This document shows, piece after piece, positions 1 through 8,241 of a stretch of DNA of 64,000 bases. The position numbers and the translations under genes were made by a program. Source of the DNA: Bradyrhizobium forestalis (GTDB lineage Bacteria; Pseudomonadota; Alphaproteobacteria; Rhizobiales; Xanthobacteraceae); assembly GCF_002795245.1 (NCBI RefSeq), contig NZ_PGVG01000029.1:1-64000 (forward strand). The letters are read 5' to 3'. A model generated the notes under the pieces. That model was not told where the DNA came from, did not search any database, and saw only the letters and a list, made by a program, of their open reading frames with translations. Within the stretch, counting starts at the first letter, position 1; each line of letters starts with the position of its first letter.

Positions 1-110
1 TGCATGCCGATCTGACTGCGTTCCGGCACCCGCAGTCGCAGCGCACCTCGCCTCTCGGCCTGCGGTCCTTCCTGCTTGGGTAACCCCTCGAACAACTGCT
101 CGTCAGCCAT
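1..110 (-). CDS. transposase N-terminus, IS1182-like (partial, runs off window)
   Basis: The minus strand reads from an ATG at 110 (an extra ATG at 113) into the left edge: MADEQLFEGLP, then LRLRVPERSQIGM. An acidic start followed by an arginine-rich 'LRLR.PER.Q' stretch resembles the first residues of IS1182/IS5-type transposases, which continue into a DDE domain. Only about 36 residues are visible, so no catalytic residue can be seen and the terminal inverted repeats cannot be placed. The family assignment is from memory of the N-terminal pattern and is tentative. Confidence 0.5.
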   Translation of the reverse strand, partial: MADEQLFEGLPKQEGPQAERRGALRLRVPERSQIGM

Positions 111-246
111 CATCAGCCCCTGCTTCGCGCCATGCGATCGAATCACAGCTTCGCCTCTGTGGCAAATGCTGCCAAAAGATTCTCACGCTCTCAGGATGAG
201 GGCGGAGTTTGCGGCAGCAATTCGATGGGGCACCGATGCCGAGTAG

Positions 247-291
247 CCTCATCCTGAGGAGACCGCGAAGCGGTCGTCTCGAAGGACGAGG
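247..291. repeat. palindromic intergenic repeat, CATCCTGAGG type
   Basis: CCTCATCCTGAGG is followed by the stem ACCGC-gaa-GCGGT and then CGTCTCGAAGGACGAGG. The outer ends are also loosely complementary. Related copies sit at 29185-29305 and 35905-36030 in this window. Confidence 0.65.
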
Positions 292-328
292 CGGGCGCTC
301 CGCGGGCGAGCCCCCCATGCGGTGAGAG

Positions 329-367
329 CCCTCACCCCGACCCTCTCCCGCAAGCGGGAGAGGGAGC
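329..367. repeat. short dispersed hairpin repeat (CTCTCCCGCAAGCGGGAGAG)
   Basis: CTCTCCCGC-AA-GCGGGAGAG forms a near-perfect stem, preceded by CCTCACCCCGAC. The same family recurs at 5972-6000, 11093-11238 and 19089-19245. It lies just downstream of the amidohydrolase stop and may act as a transcription end. Confidence 0.6.
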
Positions 368-399
368 GCACCGCGTTTCGTGGCGAGCGTCGAAGCTCT

Positions 400-1281
400 C
401 TAATCCGCAAACCCGAACAGCTTGGCCGGATTGTGCACCAGGATCTTCTCCAGTTCGGCCTGGTCCGGCGCGTAGCGGTACATCAATTCGAGCAAATCAG
501 CGTCGTTCGGCGGCTGCTTCACCGAGACCGGATGCGGCCAGTCGCTGGCCCAGACGCAGCGGTCGGGTGCAGCCTCGATATAGGCGCGCGCGATCGGAAT
601 GACATCGTCGTAGGGAGCCCCAGTCTTCGAGGTCTTCTCGCCGAGCGACAGCATCACCCAGAAATTGCCCTTGGCCAGCAGCTCCAGCATCTTGCGCAGG
701 TTCGGATCGTTCCTGCCGGCCTCGGGATCGGGGCGCGCCATGTGGTCGATCAACACGGGCACGTCGAGGTTCTCGTACTTGGCGACGCTCGACATGATGC
801 CGTCCTTCTCTGGCTGGATCTTGACGTACCAGCCGAGCTCGCGGATGCGCGCGATGGCGCGGGCGAAATCGGCGTCCGACAGCACGGCACCGAGCTCCTG
901 GCGGAAGCTGAAGCGCGCGCCGCGCACGCCCGCATCATGCAGCTTGGCGAGATAAGCATCGTTCGCCTCGGCGAACACCAGCGCATTGGCGCAGCCGCGA
1001 TAGTTCGGGCCCATGGCGGCGAGGCCGTCGAGCACGACGGCATGGTCGGCGCCGTAGGTCGTGGTCTGCACGATGATGCCGCGCTCGATGCCGAGCGTCT
1101 TGTGCATGCGCAGCGCCGTTTCCCAGGTCGCGGTCGGCATCCGATAGGCGGCGCCGGGGCGCTCCGGATATTTGTCGATGGGACCCAGCACGTGGAACTG
1201 GCTATCGATGGTCTTCGGTGGCGGCGCCTTGATAGGGCGGCGCGGGTTCGGATCGAACGGCAGATAGGTCGGCATGCGCAA
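400..1281 (-). CDS. amidohydrolase family 2 (PDC lactonase-like)
   Basis: Product of 293 residues, predicted TIM-barrel metal-type hydrolase of the 2-pyrone-4,6-dicarboxylate lactonase (LigI) group. Visible motifs are IDSQFHVLGP near residue 26, LIDHMARPDP near 178 and WASDWPHP near 246, matching the conserved His and Asp of the family. In the first motif the usual first histidine of HxH is a glutamine, which is also seen in lactonase/isomerase relatives. It is the last gene of a six-gene minus-strand operon, 7 nt after the RidA-type gene. The likely role is hydrolysis of a lactone or ring-cleavage product; the substrate is unknown. Confidence 0.8.
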   Translation of the reverse strand: MRMPTYLPFDPNPRRPIKAPPPKTIDSQFHVLGPIDKYPERPGAAYRMPTATWETALRMHKTLGIERGIIVQTTTYGADHAVVLDGLAAMGPNYRGCANALVFAEANDAYLAKLHDAGVRGARFSFRQELGAVLSDADFARAIARIRELGWYVKIQPEKDGIMSSVAKYENLDVPVLIDHMARPDPEAGRNDPNLRKMLELLAKGNFWVMLSLGEKTSKTGAPYDDVIPIARAYIEAAPDRCVWASDWPHPVSVKQPPNDADLLELMYRYAPDQAELEKILVHNPAKLFGFAD

Positions 1282-1288
1282 AACTCCC

Positions 1289-1684
1289 TCAGTCGATCAC
1301 GGCGGTGAAGTCGCACTGCACCAGCGCGCCGCCGTCCATAGTGTCCATCGGCAGCGCGTGGCGCGCGGGACGCGAATGCTCGTCCGGAAACATCTTGAGC
1401 CACTCGACATTGACCGGTCCGCGCTGCGAGCGGTCCTTCAGCCACACCGTCATCTTGATGATGTCGTCGGTGGTGCCGCCGGCGGCCTCCACCGTCGCCT
1501 TCATATGCGCGAACATGTTGGCGCATTGGGCGTCGAGGCTCTCGGGCATCGCGTTGGTCGCGGGATCGCGCCCCAAGATGGCGCCCGACATCACGAGATT
1601 GCCGATGCGGCAGGCGTTCGGAATCGGATTGACGTGCTTGAAGCCGCCGATGTGAATGCTCTTGCGCCGCGTGTGACCGGTCAT
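1289..1684 (-). CDS. RidA/YjgF family protein, putative deaminase
   Basis: 131 residues, the usual length for the RidA/YjgF/UK114 family of small trimeric enzymes that hydrolyse enamines/imines or deaminate 2-aminomuconate-type intermediates. Visible family features are the N-terminal PNACRIGNLVMSGAILGRDP, the mid region IIKMTVWLKD, and the C-terminal RPARHALP with the conserved arginine. Start chosen at ATG 1684 because the family alignment begins shortly after it; an upstream extension in frame is not needed. In this operon it may remove an amino group from a ring-cleavage product, which is inference. Confidence 0.8.
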   Translation of the reverse strand: MTGHTRRKSIHIGGFKHVNPIPNACRIGNLVMSGAILGRDPATNAMPESLDAQCANMFAHMKATVEAAGGTTDDIIKMTVWLKDRSQRGPVNVEWLKMFPDEHSRPARHALPMDTMDGGALVQCDFTAVID

Positions 1685-1709
1685 GGTGCGCTCCCTGCTT
1701 GTTGTTGGT

Positions 1710-2513
1710 TCAGACGAACTGGCACGACACCGAGCCGAACGCGCCGTAGTCGGCATGGAAGGTGTCGCCGCGGCGGATGTCGACCGGACGCGTGAACGAT
1801 CCCGCCAGCACCACCTCGCCGGCGGCGAGATGTTCGTCATGCGGGGCGAGGCGGTTGGCGAGCCAGGCGATGCCGTTGGCGGGGTGATTGAGCACACCGG
1901 CGGCAAGGCCGGTCTCCTCGACCTCACCGTTGCGGAACAAGAGCGCGCCGATCCAGCGCAGATCCGCATCCATCGGGCGGATCGGCCGGCCGCCGAGCAC
2001 CAGTGCGGCATTGGCCGCGTTGTCCGAGATCGTGTCCATGACTTTTCGCGTCTTGCCGGTCTCGGGGTCGACGCGATGCATGCGCGTCTCAAGAATCTCC
2101 AGCGCGGGCGTGACGTAGTCGGTGGCGTTGAGCACGTCGAAGATGGTGCAATCGGGCCCGCGCAGCGGCGCCTTCAGCACGAAGGCGAGCTCGACCTCGA
2201 TGCGCGGCGCGTGGAAGCGGTCGAACGGAACAGGCGCAGCGTCGGCATAGAACATGTCGGCGAACAGCACGCCGTAATCGGGCTCATTGATGCCGACCGC
2301 GTTCTGCATCGCTTTCGAAGTCAGGCCGATCTTGTGGCCCTTGATGACGCGGCCGCGACCGAGCTGGAGTTTTGTCCAGGCGCGCTGGATGGCGTAGGCA
2401 TCCTCGATGCTGAAATCCGGATACTCTTTCGAGAACATCGGGATCAGTGCCTTGGTGCGCTCGGCCTCATCGAGGCGCGCGGCGAGGCGCTCGATCGTAG
2501 CAGCGTCCAGCAT
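1710..2513 (-). CDS. 2-oxo-hept-3-ene-1,7-dioate hydratase-like (HpaH/MhpD family)
   Basis: 267 residues, the usual length of HpaH/MhpD hydratases, which add water to 2-hydroxy-dienoates in meta-cleavage pathways using Mg2+. Visible features are KGHKIGLTSKAMQ near residue 59, EPDYGVLFADMF near 77, the metal-binding IEVELAFVL near 105 and VLNHPANGIAWLANRL near 208. It starts 4 nt upstream of the end of the FAH-family gene, so translation is probably coupled. Together with the FAH-type partner it suggests degradation of an aromatic acid through a meta-cleavage-like route. Confidence 0.85.
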   Translation of the reverse strand: MLDAATIERLAARLDEAERTKALIPMFSKEYPDFSIEDAYAIQRAWTKLQLGRGRVIKGHKIGLTSKAMQNAVGINEPDYGVLFADMFYADAAPVPFDRFHAPRIEVELAFVLKAPLRGPDCTIFDVLNATDYVTPALEILETRMHRVDPETGKTRKVMDTISDNAANAALVLGGRPIRPMDADLRWIGALLFRNGEVEETGLAAGVLNHPANGIAWLANRLAPHDEHLAAGEVVLAGSFTRPVDIRRGDTFHADYGAFGSVSCQFV

Positions 2514-2516
2514 GAT

Positions 2517-3377
2517 CTAGCTCTCCGCGGCCACGGTGTTGCGCAGCACGCCGATGCGGCTGGACTCGACCTCGACGACGTCGCCGACCTTGAGCCAGCG
2601 CGGCGGATCGAAGCGCGCGCCCGCGCCCGTCGGCGTGCCCGTCACGATCATGTCGCCGGGCTTGAGGGTTGCGAAGGTGGAGAGATAGGAGATCAGGAAG
2701 TCGAACGGGAACATCAGCCGCTCGGTCGTGTCCTGCTGCCGCACCTCGCCATTGACGCGTGTGGTGATGTCATGCGGCCCGCGCGGGTCGAGCTCGTCCG
2801 CTGTGACGATCCACGGGCCGATGCTGCCGGAGCGGTCGAAATTCTTGCCCTGCGTGACGTTGAACTTGCCGTGGCGGAGCCAGTCGCGGATCGTGCCCTC
2901 GTTGCACAGCGTCATGCCGAAGATGTGCGACCACGCTTTCTCCCGCGCGATGTGACGACCGCCCTGCCCGATCACGATGACAAGCTCGCCTTCGTAGTCG
3001 AGCTGGTCGGACACCTTGGGCTTCTCGATCGGCTGGCCGGAGCCGGTCATCGAGGACATGCTGCGCACGAACAGGCTGGGATATTTGGGAAGGTCGGAAT
3101 TGTCTTTATATTCGGCGTTGCGCTCGGCGTAATTGACACCGATGCACCAGAGCTTTTCCGGCGCCAGCACCGGCGGCAACAGGACGAGCTTGTCCAGCGT
3201 ATAGTCCGGCTTCTGTCCGGCGACCGCCTCCTGGGCGTCGGCAAGCGCATTGGCCGCGATCAGCGCCTTCACATCCGAATAGTCGCGGCCGATGCGCTTG
3301 GTCAGATCGACCACGCCGCCTTGAACGGCCGCGCCGTAGCGCGGCTCGCCGTCCAGGAGATAGCTCAGGAGTCGCAT
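2517..3377 (-). CDS. fumarylacetoacetate hydrolase family protein
   Basis: 286 residues starting at ATG 3377, which is preceded by a strong GGAGGAAAT ribosome site; an upstream in-frame extension lacks family similarity. The FAH domain shows LWCIGVNYAERNAEY, the metal ligands in LDYEGELVIVIG (E.E motif), TLCNEGTIRDW and MIVTGTPTGAGA. Members hydrolyse C-C bonds in fumarylpyruvate or acylpyruvates, or isomerise/decarboxylate 5-oxopent-3-ene-1,2,5-tricarboxylate (HpaG/HpcE). Its place beside an HpaH-type hydratase favours a ring-cleavage pathway. Confidence 0.85.
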   Translation of the reverse strand: MRLLSYLLDGEPRYGAAVQGGVVDLTKRIGRDYSDVKALIAANALADAQEAVAGQKPDYTLDKLVLLPPVLAPEKLWCIGVNYAERNAEYKDNSDLPKYPSLFVRSMSSMTGSGQPIEKPKVSDQLDYEGELVIVIGQGGRHIAREKAWSHIFGMTLCNEGTIRDWLRHGKFNVTQGKNFDRSGSIGPWIVTADELDPRGPHDITTRVNGEVRQQDTTERLMFPFDFLISYLSTFATLKPGDMIVTGTPTGAGARFDPPRWLKVGDVVEVESSRIGVLRNTVAAES

Positions 3378-3430
3378 TGTATTTCCTCCAATGATCTTGA
3401 GGCAGCTGGGCTCGAGACAGGCTCGCGCGC

Positions 3431-4048
3431 TCAATCTTTCGATTTGGGAGTCTGGAAGACGGTGTTGAGCGTCACGATCTCGCCGAGGCGGGCGTAGCGC
3501 GGGCCGCCGATGCGTGCGATCGGGTCGAGCGCCTTGGTCTCGACCTTGCCGTCATTCACGAGGCCGTCGCGGATGTGGAACATCACGACCTCGCCGACGA
3601 TGAGCCGGCTGCGGGCCTCGCCGAACTCGAGGCACTGTCGGAAGCGGCACTCCATCGCGACCGGCGCGGCGGCAAGCCGGCGCACCTTGATGAGATCGCA
3701 GGGCAGCGTCTCCAGCCCGAGATGCTCGACCTCGCTGATCTCAGGCGGATGCTCGACGGATGAGTCGTGCACCGCTGACATCAGCGGGGTGTCGGCGATG
3801 TGGATCACATATTCCTCGGTATCGAGGATGTTGTGCGCGGTGTCCTTGTAATCGGCGCCCTTGCGGCCGACGCTGATGGCGAGCATCGGCGGCTTCTGCG
3901 AGACGAAGGTGAAGGCGCTGAACGGGGCGAGGTTGAGCACGCCGCTGCGCGACAGGCTCGTCACCCACGCGATCGGGCGCGGCACCACGATGCCGGTCAT
4001 CAGCCGGTAGATGCGCTCGGCGCCGAGCTCGGTGGGATCGATCCGCAT
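3431..4048 (-). CDS. flavin reductase-like FMN-binding split-barrel protein
   Basis: 205 residues with a flavin reductase-like (DIM6/NTAB) split barrel: IVVPRPIAWVTSLSRSG near residue 21, NLAPFSAFTFVSQKPPMLAIS near 38 and DTAHNILDTEEYVIHIAD near 70. Such proteins supply reduced FMN to a two-component monooxygenase or themselves bind FMN. No oxygenase component is present in the operon, so it must have a partner elsewhere or act alone. It starts 3 nt before the end of the solute-binding gene and is part of the same transcript. Confidence 0.8.
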   Translation of the reverse strand: MRIDPTELGAERIYRLMTGIVVPRPIAWVTSLSRSGVLNLAPFSAFTFVSQKPPMLAISVGRKGADYKDTAHNILDTEEYVIHIADTPLMSAVHDSSVEHPPEISEVEHLGLETLPCDLIKVRRLAAAPVAMECRFRQCLEFGEARSRLIVGEVVMFHIRDGLVNDGKVETKALDPIARIGGPRYARLGEIVTLNTVFQTPKSKD

Positions 4049-4051
4049 CGG

Positions 4052-5017
4052 TCAATCCGCCCTGATATTGGCCTTGCGCACCACCGGAATCCACTTGGCG
4101 TCCTCGCGTTCGAGATAGGCCTTGAATTCGTCCGGCGTCATCGGCGTGGCTTCGCCGCCGAGCTTCTCGAACTTGTCGATCACGGCGGGGTCCTTCAGGA
4201 TCGCAACCAGCGTCTCGTGCAGCTTGTCCACGATCGGCGCCGGCGTGCCGGCGGGCGCGAACAGGCCGGTAAAGGTCTGGCCGTCAAAGTCCTTGTAGCC
4301 GAGCTCGGCGAAGGTCGGCACGTCAGGCAGCGACTTCAGCCGGTGCGGGCTGGTGACCGCGAGCGCGCGGAACAGGCCGGCCTTGATGTGCTGCAGGCTG
4401 ACCGTGAGCTGGTCGAACGCGAATTGCACCTGGCCGCCCAGGAGATCGTTGATGGCCGGCGCATTGCCACGGTAGTGCGCCGTGACCCATTGCAGCTCGA
4501 GGCTGGACTGCATCAGCTCGCTGAGCAGATGGTTGGTGGTGCCGGGGCCGGGCGAGGCCATGGTCAGCTTGCCGGGCTCGCGCTTGGCGAGATCGAGAAA
4601 CTCCTTGAGCGTGGTCGCCTGCACCGACGGATGCACCTCGAGCACCAGCGGCGTCATCGAGATCGTCGAGATCGGGAGAAAGTCCTTCTTCCAATTATAG
4701 GCATCGCGCTTGTTGATCTCGGTCGCGAACAGCACCGGGCCGTTGGCACCGACGAACAGCGTGTAGCCGTCGGGCGCCGACTTCGCGAAGGCCTCGCCCG
4801 CGATCATGCCGCCGGCACCGGCCTTGTTCTCGATGACGAAGGGCTGGCCGAGCTTTTCCTGGAGCTTGTCGGCGACGATGCGTGCGGCGCTGTCGACATT
4901 GCCGCCGGCGGGATAGGGCACGATCAGCTTGACGTTGCGCGCCGGCCATTGCTGGCTAGAGGCCGGCCCTGCCAGCATCGCGGTGACGGCAGCTATGGCA
5001 ATCCAGATTAATCTCAT
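4052..5017 (-). CDS. Bug/TctC-type tripartite tricarboxylate transporter substrate-binding protein
   Basis: 321 residues from ATG 5017, which follows the ribosome site GGGAGGTTAAC; the signal peptide MRLIWIAIAAVTAMLAGPA starts right there, which decides the start over longer frames. Bug-family landmarks are LIVPYPAGGNVDSAARI, the NKAGAGGMIAGE loop, GSPGPGTTNHL-like text in the middle and DVPTFAELGYKDF. It is the first gene of the catabolic operon and probably captures the aromatic or carboxylic substrate in the periplasm. No TctA/TctB membrane genes are adjacent, as is usual for orphan Bug proteins. Confidence 0.9.
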   Translation of the reverse strand: MRLIWIAIAAVTAMLAGPASSQQWPARNVKLIVPYPAGGNVDSAARIVADKLQEKLGQPFVIENKAGAGGMIAGEAFAKSAPDGYTLFVGANGPVLFATEINKRDAYNWKKDFLPISTISMTPLVLEVHPSVQATTLKEFLDLAKREPGKLTMASPGPGTTNHLLSELMQSSLELQWVTAHYRGNAPAINDLLGGQVQFAFDQLTVSLQHIKAGLFRALAVTSPHRLKSLPDVPTFAELGYKDFDGQTFTGLFAPAGTPAPIVDKLHETLVAILKDPAVIDKFEKLGGEATPMTPDEFKAYLEREDAKWIPVVRKANIRAD

Positions 5018-5146
5018 GTTAACCTCCCGGCGGCGCTTCCAATTCACGTCGAATGCCCCGACGTCGCGCAAGACGGCCCACAAGGCATTCCGATCGGAGC
5101 GCAATCTCCAGATGCGCGCTTGCCCTGTCGAGTGAATTGTGGCGTT

Positions 5147-5167
5147 CTTGTCCATATTATGGACAAG
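5147..5167. promoter_or_regulatory. perfect palindromic operator, likely IclR-type
   Basis: CTTGTCCATA-t-TATGGACAAG is a perfect 10-bp inverted repeat with one central base. It lies in the divergent promoter region and its right half contains the ATG (5159-5161) of the IclR gene. IclR-family regulators often bind such sites between their own gene and the divergent target operon, so autoregulation and control of the catabolic operon are inferred. Confidence 0.75.
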
Positions 5168-5956
5168 AGACGCTCAGCGAAATCGGTCCGCAGCGCCGTG
5201 GAACCGCGACAGGGCGCGCAGGCGATCCGGCGCGCGCTCGCGGTGCTGCGCATCCTTGCCGCAGGTCGCGAAGAGGGTGTGCCATTGGCCGAGGTGATCC
5301 GGGCGACGGCCCTCACCCGCCCGACCGTGCATCGCATCGTCCACGTGCTGATCGAGGAAGGCATCGTCGAGCGGCATGGCAGGAGCGGCCGCTACGCGAT
5401 CGGCAACCAGGTGCCGGAGCTGGCGCTGGCCCGGCCGCGGCCCTCGCGGCTCTTGGTCGCCGCAAATCCGTCGCTGCAGCGCGCGTCTGCCGAGATCGGC
5501 GACACGCTGTTCCTGACGGTGCGCACCGGCAACGACACGCTCTGCGTCGATCGCCGGATTGGCGTCTATCCGATCCAGGTGCTGTCGATCGAGGTCGGCG
5601 CACGCCGGCCGCTCGGCGTCTCCAGCGCCGGCGTCGCCATCCTCGCCGCGATGCCGGCGCAGGAGGCGCGGAAGATCGTCGCAGCCAACGAGAAGCGGTT
5701 CGAGGCCTACCGGACCGACGTCGCGACGGTGCTCGGCGAGGTCACCGCCGCGCGACGGCTGGGATACGGCATGAGAGAGATCGGCCTGGTGCAGGGCACG
5801 AAATCGATCTCGACCTGGATCAAGACTCCGGACGGGCAGCCCGCCGCGGCGATGACCGTCTCCGCCGTTCGCACGCGGCTCGGCCCCCGCCGCGAGCAGG
5901 AGGTCGCGGAGATATTGCTGCGGGAAGCGCGGATCATCGAGCAGGCGATCGGTTGA
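5159..5956 (+). CDS. IclR family transcriptional regulator
   Basis: 265 residues from ATG 5159; a longer frame from 5120 would add only residues without family similarity. The N-terminal winged helix (about residues 15-75, with LAEVIRATALTRPTVHRIVHVL) is followed by the IclR effector domain (TVRTGNDTLCVDRRIG, PLGVSSAGVAILAAM, MREIGLVQGTKSISTWI). It is divergent from the six-gene catabolic operon, with a palindrome over its own start. The effector is unknown and is probably the substrate or an intermediate of the divergent pathway. Confidence 0.9.
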   Translation: MDKRRSAKSVRSAVEPRQGAQAIRRALAVLRILAAGREEGVPLAEVIRATALTRPTVHRIVHVLIEEGIVERHGRSGRYAIGNQVPELALARPRPSRLLVAANPSLQRASAEIGDTLFLTVRTGNDTLCVDRRIGVYPIQVLSIEVGARRPLGVSSAGVAILAAMPAQEARKIVAANEKRFEAYRTDVATVLGEVTAARRLGYGMREIGLVQGTKSISTWIKTPDGQPAAAMTVSAVRTRLGPRREQEVAEILLREARIIEQAIG

Positions 5957-5964
5957 CGCTGCTT

Positions 5965-6004
5965 CCTTCGCTTCTCCCCGCAAGCGGGGCGAGGGGCGCA
6001 CCGC
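5965..6004. repeat. short hairpin repeat, CCCCGCAAGCGGGG type
   Basis: CTCCCCGC-AA-GCGGGGCGAG stem between the IclR gene and metY, a member of the same family as 329-367. It could end transcription of the regulator. No SAM riboswitch could be recognised in the rest of the leader. Confidence 0.5.
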
Positions 6005-6089
6005 GAACGGGGCGCTGTCAATGGGCTGACTTGGCACACAGTTTTGTGGCACAACGGCCGCCATCACCGACCGACCAACGAGGCCACGC

Positions 6090-7385
6090 ATGCCCGCGCC
6101 AAAACCGCCTGCTTTCGAGACCCTGAGCCTGCATGCGGGCCAGCATCCGGATCCCGTGACCGGCGCCCGGGCGGTGCCGATCTACCAGACCACCTCCTAC
6201 GTGTTCCAGGATTCCGACCACGCCGCGGCGCTGTTCAACCTGGAGCGCGCCGGCCACATCTATACGCGCATCTCCAACCCCACCACCGGCGTACTGGAGG
6301 AGCGGCTCGCGGCACTCGAGGGCGGCGTCGGCGCGATCTGCACCGCGAGTGGCCAGGCGGCGATGCATCTGGCCATCGCCACGTTGCTCAATGCCGGCGA
6401 CCACATCGTGGCGTCGAGCTCGCTGTATGGCGGCACCATCAACCTCCTGGCGCACACCCTGCCGCGCTTCGGCATCACCACCAGCTTCGTCAAGCCGCGC
6501 AATCTCGACGCGTTTCGCGCCGCGATCAAGCCGAATACGAAGCTCGTGATCGGCGAGACCATCGGCAATCCTGGGCTGGAAGTGCTGGACATTCCCAAGG
6601 TCGCGGCGATCGCGCATGATGCGAAAATTCCGCTGCTGATCGACAACACCTTTGCAACGCCCTATCTCAGCCGGCCGATCGAGCTGGGCGCCGACATCGT
6701 CATGCATTCGGCGACCAAATGGATCGGCGGCCACGGCATCGCGATCGGTGGTGCCATCGTCGACGGCGGCCGGTTCGACTGGCGCGCATCGGGCAAATTC
6801 GGCGTGCTGACCGAGCCCTATGGCGGCTATCACGGCATCGTCTTCGACGAGCAGTTCGGCACCGCAGCCTTCATCATGCGCGCCCGCACCGAGGGCCTGC
6901 GCGATTTCGGCGCCTGCCTGTCGCCGACCAATGCGTTCCAGCTGCTCCAGGGCGTCGAGACGCTGGGCGTGCGCATGGACCGGCACATGCAGAACACGCA
7001 TCTGGTGCTGGAGGCGCTGAAGTCCAACAAGGCCGTCGACTGGGTGCTGCACCCCTCGCTGGAGGATCACCCCGACTATCAGCTCGCCAAGCAATTACTG
7101 CCGCGTGGCGCCGGCTCGATCATCTCCTTCGGCATCAAGGGCGGCCGGCCTGCGGGCCGCAAGTTCATCGAATCCCTGCGCATGATCAGCCATCTCGCCA
7201 ATGTCGGCGACGCCAAGACGCTGGTGATCCACCCGGCCTCGACCACGCATCAGCAGATGGATGCCGAGCAGCTCAAGGCCGCCGGCGTCGGCGAGGAGCT
7301 GGTGCGGCTGTCGGTCGGCATCGAGACGGCAAGCGACATCATCGACGATCTCGCCCAAGCGCTGCGCATCTCGCAAAAGGTCTAA
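6090..7385 (+). CDS. metY: O-acetylhomoserine sulfhydrylase
   Basis: 431 residues, typical for O-acetylhomoserine aminocarboxypropyltransferase (MetY), a PLP enzyme that makes homocysteine from O-acetylhomoserine and sulfide. Landmarks are FETLSLHAGQHPDPVTGARA, VPIYQTTSYVFQD, RISNPTTGVLEERLAALEGG, and the Schiff-base lysine in SATKWIGGHG near residue 210. The length of about 430 and the insert around residues 230-275 favour MetY over the shorter cystathionine gamma-synthase group. Ribosome site GAGG sits 6 nt before the ATG. The alpha/beta hydrolase begins 3 nt after its stop. Confidence 0.93.
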   Translation: MPAPKPPAFETLSLHAGQHPDPVTGARAVPIYQTTSYVFQDSDHAAALFNLERAGHIYTRISNPTTGVLEERLAALEGGVGAICTASGQAAMHLAIATLLNAGDHIVASSSLYGGTINLLAHTLPRFGITTSFVKPRNLDAFRAAIKPNTKLVIGETIGNPGLEVLDIPKVAAIAHDAKIPLLIDNTFATPYLSRPIELGADIVMHSATKWIGGHGIAIGGAIVDGGRFDWRASGKFGVLTEPYGGYHGIVFDEQFGTAAFIMRARTEGLRDFGACLSPTNAFQLLQGVETLGVRMDRHMQNTHLVLEALKSNKAVDWVLHPSLEDHPDYQLAKQLLPRGAGSIISFGIKGGRPAGRKFIESLRMISHLANVGDAKTLVIHPASTTHQQMDAEQLKAAGVGEELVRLSVGIETASDIIDDLAQALRISQKV

Positions 7386-7388
7386 GCC

Positions 7389-8171
7389 ATGAAGCTCTCC
7401 GTCAACGGCAACGATGTGTTCGTCGCAACCGGCGGCCGCGACTTCGACAAGTCCCTGCCCGCGGTCGTGTTCATCCACGGCGCCGGCTTCGACCATTCGA
7501 CCTGGGCGCTGCATACGCGCTGGTTCGCCCATCATGGTTTTTCCGTTCTCGCGCCCGACCTGCCCGGCCACGGCCGCTCCGCGGGGCCCTCGCTCTCGAC
7601 CATCGCCGAGATGGCCGATTGGACGGCGGCGCTGCTGGATGCAGCGGGCGCTACGAAGGCGCATCTGATCGGCCACTCCATGGGGTCGCTGATCTCGCTG
7701 GAGACCGCTGCGCGCCATCCCGACAAGGTCTCCGCGCTGAGCCTGATCGGCACCGCCGCGACCATGACGGTCGGCCCGGATCTCTTGAAGGCGGCCGAGG
7801 CCAATTCGCAGGATGCCAACGACATGGTCTCGATCTGGGGCCTCGGCTTCAACGCGGAACTCGGCGGCAGCCTCGCGCCGGGCCTGTGGATGCATGGCGG
7901 TGCGCAGGCTGTGCTGAAGGCTTGCGAGCCTGGCGTGCTGTTCAGAGATTTGTCGGCCTGCAATGCCTACGCGAATGCGCTGACCGCTGCGGCGAGCGTG
8001 AAGGTGCCGACGACGCTGATCCTCGGCGAGAAAGACATGATGACGCCGGCGAAAGCCGGCAAGGCGCTCGCGGCCGCGATCCCGCATGGGAGGACCGTCG
8101 TGGTGCCCGGCGCCGGCCACATGATCATGGCCGAGCGCCCGGATGAGCTGCTGGCGGCGCTGAGGAACTGA
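7389..8171 (+). CDS. alpha/beta hydrolase
   Basis: 260 residues with an alpha/beta hydrolase fold: oxyanion HGAGFDHSTW near residue 30, nucleophile elbow GHSMGS near 96, acid in LILGEKDMMT near 214 and catalytic histidine in PGAGHMIMAE near 244. The gene is 3 nt behind metY and surely cotranscribed. Its substrate cannot be inferred; a homoserine O-acetyltransferase role is unlikely because the protein is much shorter than MetX. Confidence 0.88.
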   Translation: MKLSVNGNDVFVATGGRDFDKSLPAVVFIHGAGFDHSTWALHTRWFAHHGFSVLAPDLPGHGRSAGPSLSTIAEMADWTAALLDAAGATKAHLIGHSMGSLISLETAARHPDKVSALSLIGTAATMTVGPDLLKAAEANSQDANDMVSIWGLGFNAELGGSLAPGLWMHGGAQAVLKACEPGVLFRDLSACNAYANALTAAASVKVPTTLILGEKDMMTPAKAGKALAAAIPHGRTVVVPGAGHMIMAERPDELLAALRN

Positions 8172-8241
8172 AAAAGGATCGATCGTCCGTCTTGCGCGTT
8201 GCGGTCAGGTATCCCTGCCAATCACGAAGGGGAACTCGACC

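Larger units (their letters stand above)
111..399. other. intergenic region with two repeat elements
   Basis: No convincing gene. It holds a Bradyrhizobium-type palindromic repeat (247-291) and a short CTCTCCC..GGGAGAG hairpin (about 336-367). The rest probably includes the upstream flank of the transposase at the left edge. Confidence 0.5.

Noticed and set aside
1683..3497. Long open frame on the plus strand opposite the FAH and hydratase genes
   Set aside because: High-GC shadow: rich in Arg, Ala, Asp and His, no ribosome site and no family pattern, while the minus-strand genes have clear motifs.
6005..6089. SAM-II riboswitch before metY
   Set aside because: Such elements occur before met genes in alphaproteobacteria, but the expected conserved core and pseudoknot could not be found in these 85 bases.
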